DNA of 64,000 nt, from the NCBI RefSeq assembly GCF_030052815.1, contig NC_079497.1, positions 15,700,258-15,764,257 on the forward strand, in the 5' to 3' direction. The DNA comes from Hevea brasiliensis. Taxonomy: Eukaryota; Streptophyta; Magnoliopsida; Malpighiales; Euphorbiaceae. Position 1 is the first letter of the stretch, and each line of letters begins with the position of its first letter. A program made the translations under genes and the position numbers. Below, in pieces: positions 1-12,030 of the stretch. Below the pieces are notes generated by a model. It saw only the letters and a list, made by a program, of their open reading frames with translations, was not told where the DNA came from and ran no database searches.

Positions 1-170
1 CAAGCCCAGCCCATCCCTTTTGATCCAAGAGGAAAGTTTAAGCCAAACTGGGATGGTCCACACATAGTAAAAAAGATCTTGCTAGGAGGTGCTGTAAGAA
101 TATCAGACTTAGATGGAATGGATTTCAAGAACCAGTCAACTTAGACAAGCTCAAATGGTACTTTGTGTGA
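1..170 (+). pseudogene. C-terminal end of Ty3/gypsy pol (integrase tail), frameshifted
   Basis: The first frame reads a basic, Pro/Gly-rich tail with PNWDGPHIVKKILLGGAV followed by a DLDG motif, typical of the region after the integrase core in Tat/Ogre-type polyproteins. At 131-134 one base appears to be missing: the first frame stops at 142-144, while the shifted frame continues as PVNLDKLKWYFV and stops at 168-170, the expected family ending. The 5' portion is cut by the window edge. No function is expected from this copy. Confidence 0.7.
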
Positions 171-937
171 GATAGGCTCACTAGGCTAAAGATTAACAAA
201 AGGCAGTCTAGGCAAAAGTAAGGGTCAAAGGAAAAAAATGATAGATTGAAAACCTACAAAAGGTGATCTAGGCAAAAGGAGAGATGAGAGAAGATCTTGA
301 TGGAAAAACTGAAAAGGCCATTCAGCAGGTTATAAAGCTTATTTCTAACTTTGAAAGGTTAGAAATTTAACAAAACTAAAAGTAAGAGGGAGTAATGGTA
401 TACCTGAATAAATAAAGAAGTTTTTATTGCATTAACCAAAAATATGTTTTATTTAATTATGATTGCAAATGTTTGTATCTTGAAAGATACATTAAATGAT
501 TAAGTAATTGAATTGCATTATTTTGATTTAATCTATGTCTTATGAGCATGACAGAATAGGTGCTTGATATGAATGCCCTGGTGATTTTCCAATTTCAAAA
601 AAAAAAAAAGAGCTCACCAAGCGGAAAACCTGAAAGGGCCACTTAGGCAAAAATTAAAGCAAGCTTGCTGAAATGAAACCCGAAAGGGCATTTCAGGCAA
701 AAGTTAGGGTACAAAGAATTGAGTTCATGGAAGAGAAATGAGTCAAGGCAGAAACCATGGGAGAAAAGAAGAAAAAGAAAAATCAAAGAAAAATTGTATT
801 GTGACCTTAATGAAATCTTTTTGGTAAACAATTTTTCTCCAAAATTTTGAGTCTAAAAGAAAGTTTTTATAAAAAGAGGTCCCTCAAAGACCCAGTCATC
901 CCAATTTTTTTCAAATTATGAATTAGATATTGTTTAG
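171..937 (+). repeat. Degenerate short repeats in Ogre-like 3' UTR
   Basis: Non-coding. A short module of the form 'aacc-(t)gaaaggg-cc-...-aggcaaaa-(g)tta' recurs in diverged copies near 197, 248, 308, 626 and 674. The rest is A-rich, with an A-run at 597-609. Such repeat fields between pol and the polypurine tract are known for Tat/Ogre elements. No gene seen; the small minus-strand ORF at 643-831 falls in the repeats and is not supported. Confidence 0.55.
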
Positions 938-1352
938 GGTGCACGACATAGTTGTATAAGGCATAGCAGAACATAGTTATGTAAGAAATAGAAGAACATG
1001 CATCAATATGTCACCTGTAGGTGTGTAAGGCATAGAAGAATATGCATTACCACAATTTCAAATGTCGAACTATGAGGGGGTCTGATTCTTCCTCAGGATA
1101 GCGACGAGGATACATAGGCAGTTTAGAATCACAGTCCTAAATATGAACCCACAATATTTCAAAATAGATATTTTTTGCTAAGTCCTTAGACGTTGTTTAG
1201 GGCACAAGACATAGTTGTGTAAAGTGTAGAAGAACATGTATCAACATATCACTTGTAAGTGTGTAAGGCATAGAAGAACATGCATCACCACAGTTTCAAG
1301 TGTTCAACTATGAGGGGGTCTGATTCTTCCTCAGGATAGTGAGGGGGATACA
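938..1352 (+). repeat. Tandem ~239 bp repeat, left part (Ogre-like 3' UTR)
   Basis: A unit containing 'gacatagttgt..taaggc', 'agaacatgcatcacca' and 'tctgattcttcctcaggata' repeats with a spacing of 238 bp (marker at 1081 and 1319). The next copy of the marker is at 42600; after subtracting the copia insertion and its 5 bp duplication the spacing is 239 bp, so the array is continuous across the insertion. Bases 1348-1352 (ATACA) are the left target duplication of the copia element. Confidence 0.8.
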
Positions 1353-3557
1353 TGTTATGAAAAGAGAAATAACAAGCTGCTGTATTCTCTTGGTGCCACC
1401 ACCCTTGGAGTGTTCTTCTTCTCATCTTCTTTATTCATCAATTATTGAAGGAGCAGAAGCATGAAAAACATAAGTTTAGATCAATGAATTCAAAAATTTT
1501 TCATCTAGGGTCACATGCATCATGCAAGATTCATTTTTATCTATTTGATTTCAATAATAAATAGCATATTAAAACTCTTTTAATATGTTTTTGGATATAC
1601 ATTTGTCATTTAAGATTTTAGAATTAACAGATTAATTCATTAGAACCCTAGATTAGATCAAGAACAAGTGCACTAACCTTTTTGATGCACTGCAGTGTGT
1701 TTGGCACCTTTGGGATGCGCCTAGGACACCAGATGTTGTCCCTCTAGCTTATCCACACTAAGATCATCAATGGCAGCCCCTTGAACTACTTTTCAAGCCT
1801 TTCCAATTAATTAGAAAAATAGGTTTTGCCTTTTAAGAGATTACAGATGTATATAGGATACTAGAAACGATTTCTAGTATTTTTAATTCAAAAGAATGTT
1901 GGCAACTTTCTTTGAATTGGTGAGAGATGAAGAAGAAGAGATGGAGAGGCAACCAAGGGTGGGGGCACAAAATGATAAAGAGCAGATTGTATTTTGTTAT
2001 TTCATCCTTTCCCTTATATAGCTAGGTCACCACTTAAAACCCTTGTCACATGTTACCTTCTGATTGGCTCTAGGTTTAATTGACCCAATCACATTGTGCC
2101 AAGTGTCAAACCTATATTTAATCTTGACTTTGATCATCTTACATGATTAAAAGACATATAGAAAGCTTATGTGTAGTGCCATGTGTCACCATCTCATGGT
2201 GCCACGTGTCACCCTGTAAAATGACCAAAATACCCTTATGTCTTAATTTTGAGTTCTCAACCCAAAATAATTATTTCTTTCCTTCTAATTAATTTATATC
2301 AAATATAAATTAATTAATTAATCTCTATTAATTAATTTTTCATTAATTAAATTCATATGTAAACACTTTAAATATAAATTTAACTTATACTATACATCCA
2401 ATAATCTAGATTTGGTTTCATGCTATGCTAGGGACTTTGCAATCTAATTGCAAACCAAACCTATTTAATTAATCAATTAAACTCTTTAATTAATTAATTA
2501 AATCATATTTAATTTGGTGATTACTTGTGTATGTGTGTGACTTACTAGACTCATCACTAATTAGCAATGAGATATGATATCAACTCTTAATATTATAAGA
2601 ACTCTTTCTTACCATAAATGATTTCTCTAAATCATTTTATGCACCTCATAGACCATGGTTAACATCTAGCATAGCATGCCATGGCCACCCAATCAGTAAT
2701 AAAGTTTACCTTAAATGAACCTATAATCATATGTTACCATGCACTAGAATCTCTCTGTTATAAAATCTCAATTCGAGCTAAAGTCATGGTTTATGTCAAA
2801 CCCCATTTGCTATGAATATTATGTTCTCTTTTAATTTCAGTTCTTGATTAAAAAGATGTTCTCATCAGAAACTCTTTTCTGATTAAATCTATCTGTCCTG
2901 GTCAGGAACTTGAAACATCAAGAACAATTAAATGAACATAGGATTTTATCCCTATTTACTTAGGGTAACAGATTCCATCTTGATCAACACCTACCTCCAT
3001 ATATAACTAGTAGGAGCCAACACATGTCCATATATCTATACACAGTACAATTATGAAAGCAGTATCAAACTCAAACCACCTATATACAAGATAACTGTGC
3101 TATCTCAGGTCTAAAGATTATATGCACTGATATGATTTATGACAATGCATTGACAAGAGTAAACTCCATGTGCTTGTAATAAGTGTCACTGGTTCGACCT
3201 ACTTATCAAGTATAAGTGCCTATCATGTTTGTTATATGGTATGAGACTCACCATTCCATCTTATTTACATCTCATATAAATAACTTGGGAATAAACATGA
3301 TTACAATCTTTCTGGATAAGTCATGTCCTTATTGTGAAGTATCCTCGATTGTGAACCTATTTATGATACTTTGTGCTATAAATACTGTCACTCATATTCT
3401 TAACAACTTAAGAATAGAATTTCTAACAAACTATCAATGGACATTTTCTATTACACATAAATATATTATGTAAACAGAAAAGTGAAAATGCATTTTATTA
3501 ATAAAAATATGTACAAGATACATACTAAATGGTATGCTCTAGGGCATACTACTAACA
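1353..3557 (-). repeat. Copia 3' LTR
   Basis: Matches 20245-22106 plus 42139-42389 over 1446-3557 (2112 against 2113 bp). The first 93 bases (1353-1445, the U5 end on the minus strand) have no counterpart in the 5' LTR. They complete the terminal inverted bases TGTTA/TAACA and abut the ATACA duplication, so I include them. They also hold an AATAAA on the minus strand (1435-1430). Several percent divergence from the partner suggests an old insertion. Confidence 0.88.
2012..2020 (-). promoter_or_regulatory. Copia LTR TATA box (3' LTR copy)
   Basis: Minus strand reads TATATAAGG, identical in the 5' LTR copy at 20811-20819. It lies in the LTR upstream of the U5 side, the expected place for the U3 promoter. 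Transcription would proceed leftward. Activity is inferred. Confidence 0.5.
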
Positions 3558-3567
3558 ATCTCCCACT
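3558..3567 (-). other. Copia polypurine tract
   Basis: Minus strand AGTGGGAGAT directly abuts the LTR start TGTTAG and lies 4 bases after the pol stop codon (3574-3572). This is the plus-strand primer site of plant copia elements. Confidence 0.85.
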
Positions 3568-3571
3568 AGCA

Positions 3572-5152
3572 CTAGAGCCATTCATTACAATATCTTAGAC
3601 CCATCTTCTCAAGATGTCGGTCTAGCTGAGTTTGTGACATAGGCTTAGTGAATGGATCAGCTGAATTTCCAGCTGATGCTATTTTCTGCATGGCTACATC
3701 GCCTCATCCAACTATTTCTCTGAGAATGTGGTAGCGCCTTTCTGTGTATTTGGATTTCTAGTGAGACCAGGGTTCCTTAGTCTATATGACTGCTCCATTG
3801 TTGTCACAATAAAGTGGAACTGCTGACTTAGTGGAAGGAACTACTGCAAATTCTTCTTTATCCAAATAGCTTTCTTTGCAGCATCTGATGCAGTAACATA
3901 CTCAGCTTCGGTAGTGGAATCTATAATCGTACACTGTTTGAAACTCTTCCAACTGACTGCACATCCATTACAAATAAACACATACCCAGAGGTAGACTTT
4001 CTATCATCGATATCTGATTGGAAATCATAATCAGTATAACCATCCAATTGCAAGTCACCACCTCCATATATCAAGAATAAATCCTTAGTTCTTCTCAAGT
4101 ACTTAAGGATATTCTTGACAGCTATCCAGTGTTCCAAACTTGAATTGGATTGATACCGACTAGTCAAACTAACAACATATGCGATATTTGGCCTAGTACA
4201 CAACATTGCATATATCAAACTTCCAATAGCCAAAGCATATGAAATCCTGGCCATTTTATCTCTTTCTTCAGGTGTCCTTGGAGACATCTCTTTAAAAAGG
4301 TGGATACCATCTCTCACTGGTAACAATCGTCTCTTGGATTCAAACATGTTAAACCTCTTTAACACCTTTTCCAAGTATAGACTTTGGGATAAACCAATTA
4401 TTCTTTTCGCTCTATCTCTATAGATACGAATCCCAAGAATATAGGTTGCCTCCCCTAAGTCTTTCATGGAGAATGTATTTGACAACCATACCTTTATAGT
4501 TGTCAACATACCTGTGTCAAATATCATCCACATATAGGACAAAGAAAGTGATAGCACTATCACTAACCTTCTTATATACACATGGCTCATCCTCATTTTT
4601 TATAAAACCAAATGACTTAATGGCTTCATCAAAATAGATGTTCCAACTCCCCGAAGCTTGTTTCAACTCATAAATGGATCGCTTTAGCTTGCATACCTTG
4701 GAACCATCTTGGGATTCAAAACCCCTAGGCTGTTCCATAAAAATGTTTTCTTCAATGTATCCATTGAGAAAAGCTGTTTTGACATCCATCTGCTAAATCT
4801 CATAATCATAGTATGCAGCTATTGCTAATAGAATCCTAATTGATTTAAGCATGGCAATAGGCGAGAAAGTCTCCTCATAATCGATTCCTTGCCTTTGGCA
4901 AACCCTTTCGCTACTAGCCTTGCCTTATAGGTCTCCACCTTTCCATCAGAACCAATTTTCTTCTTGAAAACCCATTTGTTACAATAGGTACAATACCTTC
5001 AGGTGGGTCAACAAGATCCCAAAAATGATTCTTATACATGGAATCAATCTCGGATTTCATAGCATCAATCCATTTTAAAGAGTCTATATCTAATATAGCT
5101 TCTTCATAGGTAAGTGGATCATCTCCATGATCTACTTCTTCATGAGTAGACA
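3572..5152 (-). pseudogene. Copia pol: reverse transcriptase and RNase H (broken)
   Basis: Reading leftward from the element A junction: a linker with THEEVDHGDD, the RT start (SLKWIDAMKSEI), MDVKTAFLNG, then the catalytic YVDD at 4534-4523. A stop (4519-4517) follows YVDDI directly, with a small deletion and frame change, so RT is split at its active site. The next frame (4596-3841) has the RT thumb and RNase H with STSGYVF and DSTTEAEY. The end of pol (ADPFTKPMSQTQLDRHL, stop 3574-3572) is still legible in another frame. The protein would make cDNA from the element RNA; this copy cannot. Confidence 0.9.
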
Positions 5153-8100
5153 TGTGACACCCCTTACCCGTCTACAGTGTAGCCGAGCAAGATATGCCAC
5201 TCAGTGTGCCAGAGCACTAATTCATATTTCCATTATAATTTATCCCCTTTTATTCATTTATTTACAATTTTTGATAAATCTAAATTTTTCCGCAAATTTT
5301 ATAGAAAATCCGGCAGAGTGTCGGCTGTAAATTGGAAAAACAGTTCTTCTGAATCTGTTAAAAACACTTCCAATATAATTTCCAAATCCAAAACTCCATT
5401 ATACACACACATCTCAACTCAATCTCAAAATCTCAATACTATTTTTAGAAATTTTTCTTTTCTATTCACATCATCACTGGAAGCACATTTATAAATATTT
5501 CTCAACATTTTATTTTTCAACATAATATATAGAAAATTTCAATAACATGAAATTTCATATATTTACATTATCAAATAATTTCAAGAGTTTATAGTTACAG
5601 TCCAAAACTAATACAAAATGTAAAATACAAAATACTACCCAAAGTCCTAATGTCCTATCAAATGCACTGCAGATGTGAGGTGACTCTGGACTCTGGATGC
5701 AGCTCTAAAAGTTTACCCTGTCTGATGTCTGCTGGGCTCCCTAACTAGGTCTCCAGTACCTGCGCGTGGCAAAAGTGACGCACTAAGCAATTCTGCTTAG
5801 TGGTGATAATATAAAATAAAATAAAATAAAATAACTAAAATAAAATAAATATGCAGAATGTGTGTTTACATTTTTGGTAGACTTAATTCTTGATATTTAT
5901 TGCAGTATTATTCAATTAAAGTTTGATAAGATTTATTATCATTTCCCGAGTAACCCATACTAGTCGACTAGACTGGATAAACGGGTACACTGACACTGGG
6001 TACTAAGTACCTCGGACCATCACACCATCGGTCACATTGTGTCTCCCGGTGTGCAACAGAATAGCTAATAAGCTGTAATAATTATCAGGGATCAAACCTG
6101 AGTGTAACAACTCAAATAACATAGCCAAAGGCTATGATGTCACAGAATGGCATTGGAAGCCATGAAATACAGAATGGCATGAAGCCATATGCAATACTGC
6201 TAACAGAACCCTATTGGCATGCCAACCTATCCAAACCAATCTTGCTAGTTATACTAGGGCATATTACACTTTTAAGTTTCACAATTCTTAAAATTCAAGT
6301 TTTAGTGTTACTATTCATTTCATTAGTCAACTAAAATATTGACTTTTGCATAGACAATAGGTACATTGGTTCTAATACTCCCAACATACCACATTTTGCA
6401 TTCTAAATTTGTTGGTATTGGTTGCCAATACCATTTCTAAGCTTAATGTTAATTGGACAGAATTTTCAGTTTTCAAGCTTTGTGTTTACTGTTCCATTAA
6501 TTATTTTTGCAGTAGGAATTTGAAAAAATGATCAACATGAAAGTTGTTTCTTATTTTGTCTAGTTACATTTCCTTTTTTGAATAACTCCACTTGGAGTTT
6601 TGTAGCTCAAGTTATGGTCCAAAAACCACAACTAGCCGGATTATAATTTTTCCAGAATTTCTGGACTGACCAAATCTATAGTACTTGGAGCAATGACTGC
6701 AACTCACTTTTTGAATATGTTGTGGTCATAATTTGGGTTAGGTTTCTCCATGAAAGTTGTAGGTCTATATCTCAGCTTGTTGCTGGTAAAATTTCAGGTC
6801 AATTGGACCTTTCTACACTGAGTTATGGCCAAATGACTAAATACTGTTCATTTGGCCATTTTGCCCAAGTAGAATGCAGGTCACCCGGATTAGGGCAATC
6901 TTTTGGTCAACTTGGTTTGGTTTTCTGGGCATGGTTTCTTCACCAAAGTTGTGAAATTATGTATCTAGTTTCATGTCCAATTAGCCTTGCACCAATTGAA
7001 CCTGTACAATTCCAGTTATTGCTGCCCAAACCTGCTAGACTCATGCCTAGTCCTGTAGGTCACCAAGGGCAGCCACACTAAACTTAAATCCCACAACACA
7101 ACCCACTTCATTTTTTATTTAAATAGAACCAAATGGTCACTAATTGACCATTAAAACCTACTTTCATTATTACATGATCAAAGTCTCATTTTCATCCCAA
7201 AACCCTAACTCAAACATCACAAACCATGCATTATCATTGCATTTCATCACTCCACTCAAGATATACATATTGAGGGCAGCCATACTACCCTTTTAACTCC
7301 ATAAAAATCATCACAATCTTACCCTAACCAAGGCTGCCAAAATTATGGGATGGCATACAAATGGTATTTAACAAATTTTCTTTGTAATTTGCACTTATAC
7401 ATAGTCCTTAAACATGAATTTAAAGTGAAAACCAAGGTTAGGTCACAAACCTCTAATGGAGTGAGATTTCCCACTTGCTAGGGTTCTTCTTTTCCTTTTC
7501 TTTTTGCTCCCAAAAGACTCTCCAAAATGTAAGAATACTTTTTTGTGTTGGGAATATAGAGTTTAGTTGGGTAAAAGCTAGGGAAATCAAGCTTTAAAAA
7601 GCTTGGTAATGGTGGTTATGGAGGGAAAAAGTTACGGCAAGAAGGAGAAGGGAGAGAGAGTTTTGATTTTTTTTCATTTTTCAGCCCATTAAGTCTCTTT
7701 TAAATAAACTTATGCCATGTGTCAACATTAGATTGGTTGGGAGAATTTTAATGACATCATTATGATGTCATAATTCTATTTTCTTTCATTTTCTCTCCTT
7801 TTCTTGTCTATTTAATTTCAATTAAATTTTTAACAACATTTATTCATATTTGATGTTATATAAATTATTTATTTAATTGGACAAGTTGGCCAAAAATCAT
7901 CTTTGAAGACGAAATGACCAAAATGCCTTCCGTTTGGCTTAACAAGCCAAAATTGTGTGTACCAATAGAAAAAATTTTCTAAGCATTTCCTTGGCATTCT
8001 AATGCCATAAGAACCTCAATGACCATTCTCTGGAGTCCCAAAAATTATTTTGTAATTTTTTTCCCCGGGTCTAAGGTTGTTAACGGCCTTCACCGTCACT

Positions 8101-8315
8101 TCCCCTTCGGGTTACTCATCTCTGGGGTTTTGGCTCATTTAGCCTTAGTGCATTTCGTTTCTAAAAATTTTTCCTTGATTTTTATGAGCATTCTTTAGTT
8201 TTTTTATAACTCCTCACTCTAGTCTATTTATAATTTCAAACATTTTAGCTGGCCGGATCGATATTGGTTACCGAAACAGTAAACTGTACGGACTAGCTAA
8301 AGTGAGGATGTTACA
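5153..8315 (-). repeat. Element A 3' LTR
   Basis: 3163 bp, TG...CA on both strands (plus: TGTGACACCCC...GATGTTACA). Pairs with 13104-16250. Near the U5 end it has CTACAGTGTAGCCGAGCAAG, a block shared by all LTRs of this superfamily in the window (A, B, C, D, E). Small ORFs inside recur in the partner LTR and are not genes. Confidence 0.93.
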
Positions 8316-8353
8316 ACTCTTCCCCTCTAATAAAAATTTCGTCCTCGAAATTT
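8316..8353 (-). other. Element A polypurine tract and adjacent hairpin
   Basis: Minus strand AGAGGGGAAGAGT (8328-8316) abuts the LTR start TGTAAC. Next to it, 8334-8353 is a perfect inverted repeat: 8 bp arms AAATTTCG/CGAAATTT around a 4 base loop. The hairpin overlaps the last codons of pol (RGRNF). Confidence 0.85.
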
Positions 8354-11300
8354 ACTTGATGCAAACAGTTGAGGGAACTGTTGCCTTATCATCTCTTCAC
8401 TTTTCCAAGTTACCTCTTCAGTGTTGTGGTGCCTCCAAAGCACATTCACCAGTGGAATTTGTTTATTTCTCAGTTCTTTCACTTCCCGAGCTAGGATCTG
8501 TATAGGTTCTTTTGTATATGTCAAGTCCGGTTAGATTTCAATCTCTTCCATGGAGATGACATGTGAAGGGTCTGAGCAATATCTTCTCAACATTGAAACA
8601 TGGAATACATTATGAATTTTATCCAGTTCTGGTGGTAAAGCTAGCCGATAGGCCACTGGTCCCACACGTTCAATGATTTTATATGGGCCAATGAACCTAG
8701 GGCTTAACTTACCCTTTCTTCCAAACCTCGGTACTTTCTTCCACGGTGAGACTTTGAGAAACACTTTATCACCAACTGCATACTCTATCTCTTTTCTCTT
8801 CAAGTCGGCATATTATTTCTGTCTATCTGAGGCAACTTTCAGGTTAGCTTTGATTATCTTCACTTTCTTCTCAGTCTGTTTCAACAGGTTTGGTCCTACC
8901 AGCTTATCTTCGCCTAATTCAGTCCAACATACTGGGGTTCTACATTTCCTCCCATACAATACTTCATATGGAGCCATTTGAATGCTAGCTTGGTAGCTAT
9001 TGTTATATGCGAATTCTGCCAGTGGGAGATATCTATCCCAACTCCCCTCAAATTTAATGACACAACTCCTTAGCATATGCTCCAGGATCTATCATAAAAT
9101 TTACATTGTTACTATCATTTCAATTTATTAACTATGAAAATTCAATTAGTTCTTAGGTTTACCTGGATTACTCGTTCTGACTATCCATCCGTCTGAGGAT
9201 GAAAAGCTGTGCTAAAACGGAGTTGTGTGCCCAAGGCTTCTTGCAACTATTTCCAGAATCTCGATGTAAACCTTGGGTCTCTGTCAGATATGATGGAAAG
9301 TGGGATTCCATGCAGTCTAACTATTTCACTGATATACAATTCTGCTAGCTTCTCCAGTGAGTAGTCAATCCTAACTGGCAGAAAATGTGCTGACTTCGTC
9401 AATCTATCCACTATCACCCAAACTGCATCATGCTTCTTTTGGGTGAGAGGTAGACCACTAACAAAATCCATAGTGACCCGGTCCCATTTCCATTCAGGTA
9501 TGCTTATAGGCTGTAGCAATCCTGATGGAACTTGATGTTCTGCTTTAACTTACTGACATGTCAAACACTTAGTCACATAGTCAGCTATATCCCTCTTCAT
9601 ACCAGGCCACCAATAATGAGGCTTCAAATCATTATACATTTTGGTGCTTCCCGGATGCATAGCATAAACACTAGTGTGTGCTTCTTTTAGAATACTAGTC
9701 TTCAGTTCCCTATCATCTGGTACACACACTCTTCCTCTGTAGTACAGACACCCATCTGCTTTCACCTCATATTCAGTTTCCTTTTCCTCTAGAATTTTAC
9801 CCACAATGGCCATTAATTTTTCATCTGCCCTCTGCCCATCTTGTATCTGCTGTAGCAGGTTTGGCCTCACTTGTAACTCAGCCAAAATAGCTCCATCTTG
9901 AGCTAAGGATAGATAGGCATTTAGTGATCTTAAAGCTGCAATGGACTTCCTGCTTAAAGCATCAGCAACTACATTTGCCTTCCCAGGATGATAATCTATC
10001 ACACAATCATAGTCCTTTAGGAACTCAATCCATCGCCTCTGTCTAAGATTGAGCTCCTTCTGGGTTGGCAAAATATTTTAAACTCTTGTGGTCTATATAG
10101 ATGTAGCATTTTTCACCATATAAATAATGCCTCTATATCTTTAGTGCGAAGATAATTGCTGCTAACTCCAGGTCATGAGTAGGGTAGTTCTGTTCATGTG
10201 GCCTTAACTGCCTGGAAGCATAGGCGACCACTTTACCCTCTTGCATCAATATACACCCTAGCCCATTATGCAAGGCATCACTGTAGACCACAAAGTCTTT
10301 TCCCGAAACTGGCTATGTTAACACTAGTGCTTCTATCAACATAGCCTTCAGCCTCTTAAAACTGGCTTGGCACTTATCGTTCCAGCCAAATTTCACATTT
10401 TTGTGCAATAACTTGGTCATTGGAGTAGCTATAAGAGAAAACCCCTTCACAAATCTTCTGTAATACCCAGCTAGCCCCAAGAAACTTCTGACCTCAGTTG
10501 TATTTCTAGGAGGCTTCCATTCCATCACTGCTTCTATCTTTTTGGGATCCACTCTAATCCCCTCAGCTGATACTATGTGTCCAAGAAAGGAGATTTCACT
10601 CATCCAGAAGTCACATTTGGACAACTTAGCATACAACTTCTTTTCTCGCAGGGTTTGCAGAAAAATCCTCAAATGTTCATCATGTTCTTCCTTGGTCTTG
10701 GAATACACCAGAATATCATCAATAAATACCACTGCAAACCGATCTAAGTATGAATGGAAGATACGGTTCATAAGGTCTATAAATGCTGCTGGTGCATTTG
10801 TTAACCCAAACGGCATCACTAGAAATTCATAATGCCCATACCGGGTTCTGAATGCAGTTTTTGACGCATCTGCATCCTTTACCCTCAACTGATGATACCC
10901 TGATCTGAGATCAATTTTTGAAAATACACCGACTCCCTTCAACTGATCAAACAAATCATTAATTCTGGGCAATGGATATTTATTCTTCAGAGTTACCTTA
11001 TTCAACTGCCGATAATCAATACACAATCTCAAAGTTCAATCCTTCTTTTTCACAAACAACACCAGAGCTCCCCATGGTGACACACTGGGGCATATGAACC
11101 CCTTATCGAGTAACTGTTGCAACAGAATTTTCAACTCCTTCAATTCAGTGGGTGCCATCCTATAAGGAGCAATAGAAATTGGTGCTGTACCCGGCATTAC
11201 CTCAATAGCAAACTCGACTCCCTTTTTGGTGGTAAACTAGGCAACTCTTCAGGAAATACATCTGGAAAGTCTCTTACTATGGGTATATCACACAGGTTTG

Positions 11301-12030
11301 GCTTAGCCTGCCTAATATCAACCACGTGTGCTAGGTAAGCTTCACAGCCTTTTCTCATCAATCTTCTTGCAACTGTGGTTGAGATAACATTGAACAAGAA
11401 ATCTGTCCTTTCACCCATAACAGTAATCTCATTACCCTCACAAGTTTTTAGAGAAATCCTCTTCAATTTGCAATCAATTATTGCCTGATGACGTGACAAC
11501 CAGTCCATTTCCAAAATCACGTCAAACTTGTGGAAGGGCAATTCAATTAGGTCTGCCGAGAATTAATACCCCTGAATCCTCAACGGGCAACCTTTATACA
11601 CCTTATTCACTACCACACTGTGGCCTAGTGGATTTGTGACCAGAATGTCTTGATCACTCTCCTCTACTAGAACTCCCCTCTCTATGGGTAGTTTGACGCA
11701 AATGTAGGAATGAGTGGATCCTGGATCCACCAATGCATGCACAGAAGTGTTGTAGAGGGAAAATGTACCCCTGATGACATCGGGGGCATCTTGCTCCTCC
11801 TGAGCTCTGGTGGCATAGGCCCTGGAAGGTACTCTAGTCTTTGGCCTCTCAGCTGACTCAGATGCAGGACTCAGTGATGGACCAACTGCCTCAGATTTAC
11901 CGGGCTTCCTACCCCTTTGTGGTGCAGGAGCAGGTCTGTCAGCTTGTGTTGGAGCAACTATAGTAGTTCTCTTCAGACAATTCTTGATCTGATGTTCTGT
12001 AGATCCACACCGTAAGTATGCATCGGTCAC
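8327..12030 (-). pseudogene. Element A pol: protease, RT, RNase H, integrase, chromodomain (broken)
   Basis: Leftward: protease with intact VDPGSTHS (catalytic Asp codon 11727-11725) and DWLSRHQA; RT at 11032-10313 with [23 protein letters not shown] and catalytic FIDD; RNase H about 10310-9960 ending in DALSRK; integrase with the H2C2 zinc module (MHPGSTKMY...CLTC), then [13 protein letters not shown] and SDRDPRF of the catalytic core; a 74 bp intron-like segment (9162-9089); then the integrase tail ([16 protein letters not shown]) and a chromodomain-like end (EEPVRIL-type block, LWRHHNTEEVTW) with stop 8329-8327. Visible lesions include C-to-T type stops after CLTCQ and in TDG-SERVIQ, plus frame changes. 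Not functional. Confidence 0.9.
9089..9162 (-). other. Candidate spliceosomal intron in integrase of element A
   Basis: 74 bp, AT-rich, GT...AG on the minus strand. Upstream coding reads SERVIQ, ending CAG at the donor (CAG|GTAAAC); downstream coding resumes in frame as ILEHMLRS. The same position in element B holds a 75 bp GT...AG segment. See findings. Confidence 0.7.

Noticed and set aside
1441..1445. ATTAT as target duplication next to the shared copia LTR start at 1446
   Set aside because: It does not match the right flank, whereas ATACA at 1348-1352 and 42390-42394 matches perfectly.
3216..3473. ORF of 85 codons in the copia LTR, repeated at 42086-42304
   Set aside because: LTR sequence shared by both copies; the second version is partly built from the element B LTR end.
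5127..5494. ORFs of 67 and 96 codons at the left end of element A, repeated at 13054-13445
   Set aside because: They recur because both LTRs carry the same non-coding sequence; no start context, domain or codon pattern supports translation.
10542..10832. Plus-strand ORF inside element A pol
   Set aside because: Antisense shadow of the reverse transcriptase frame.
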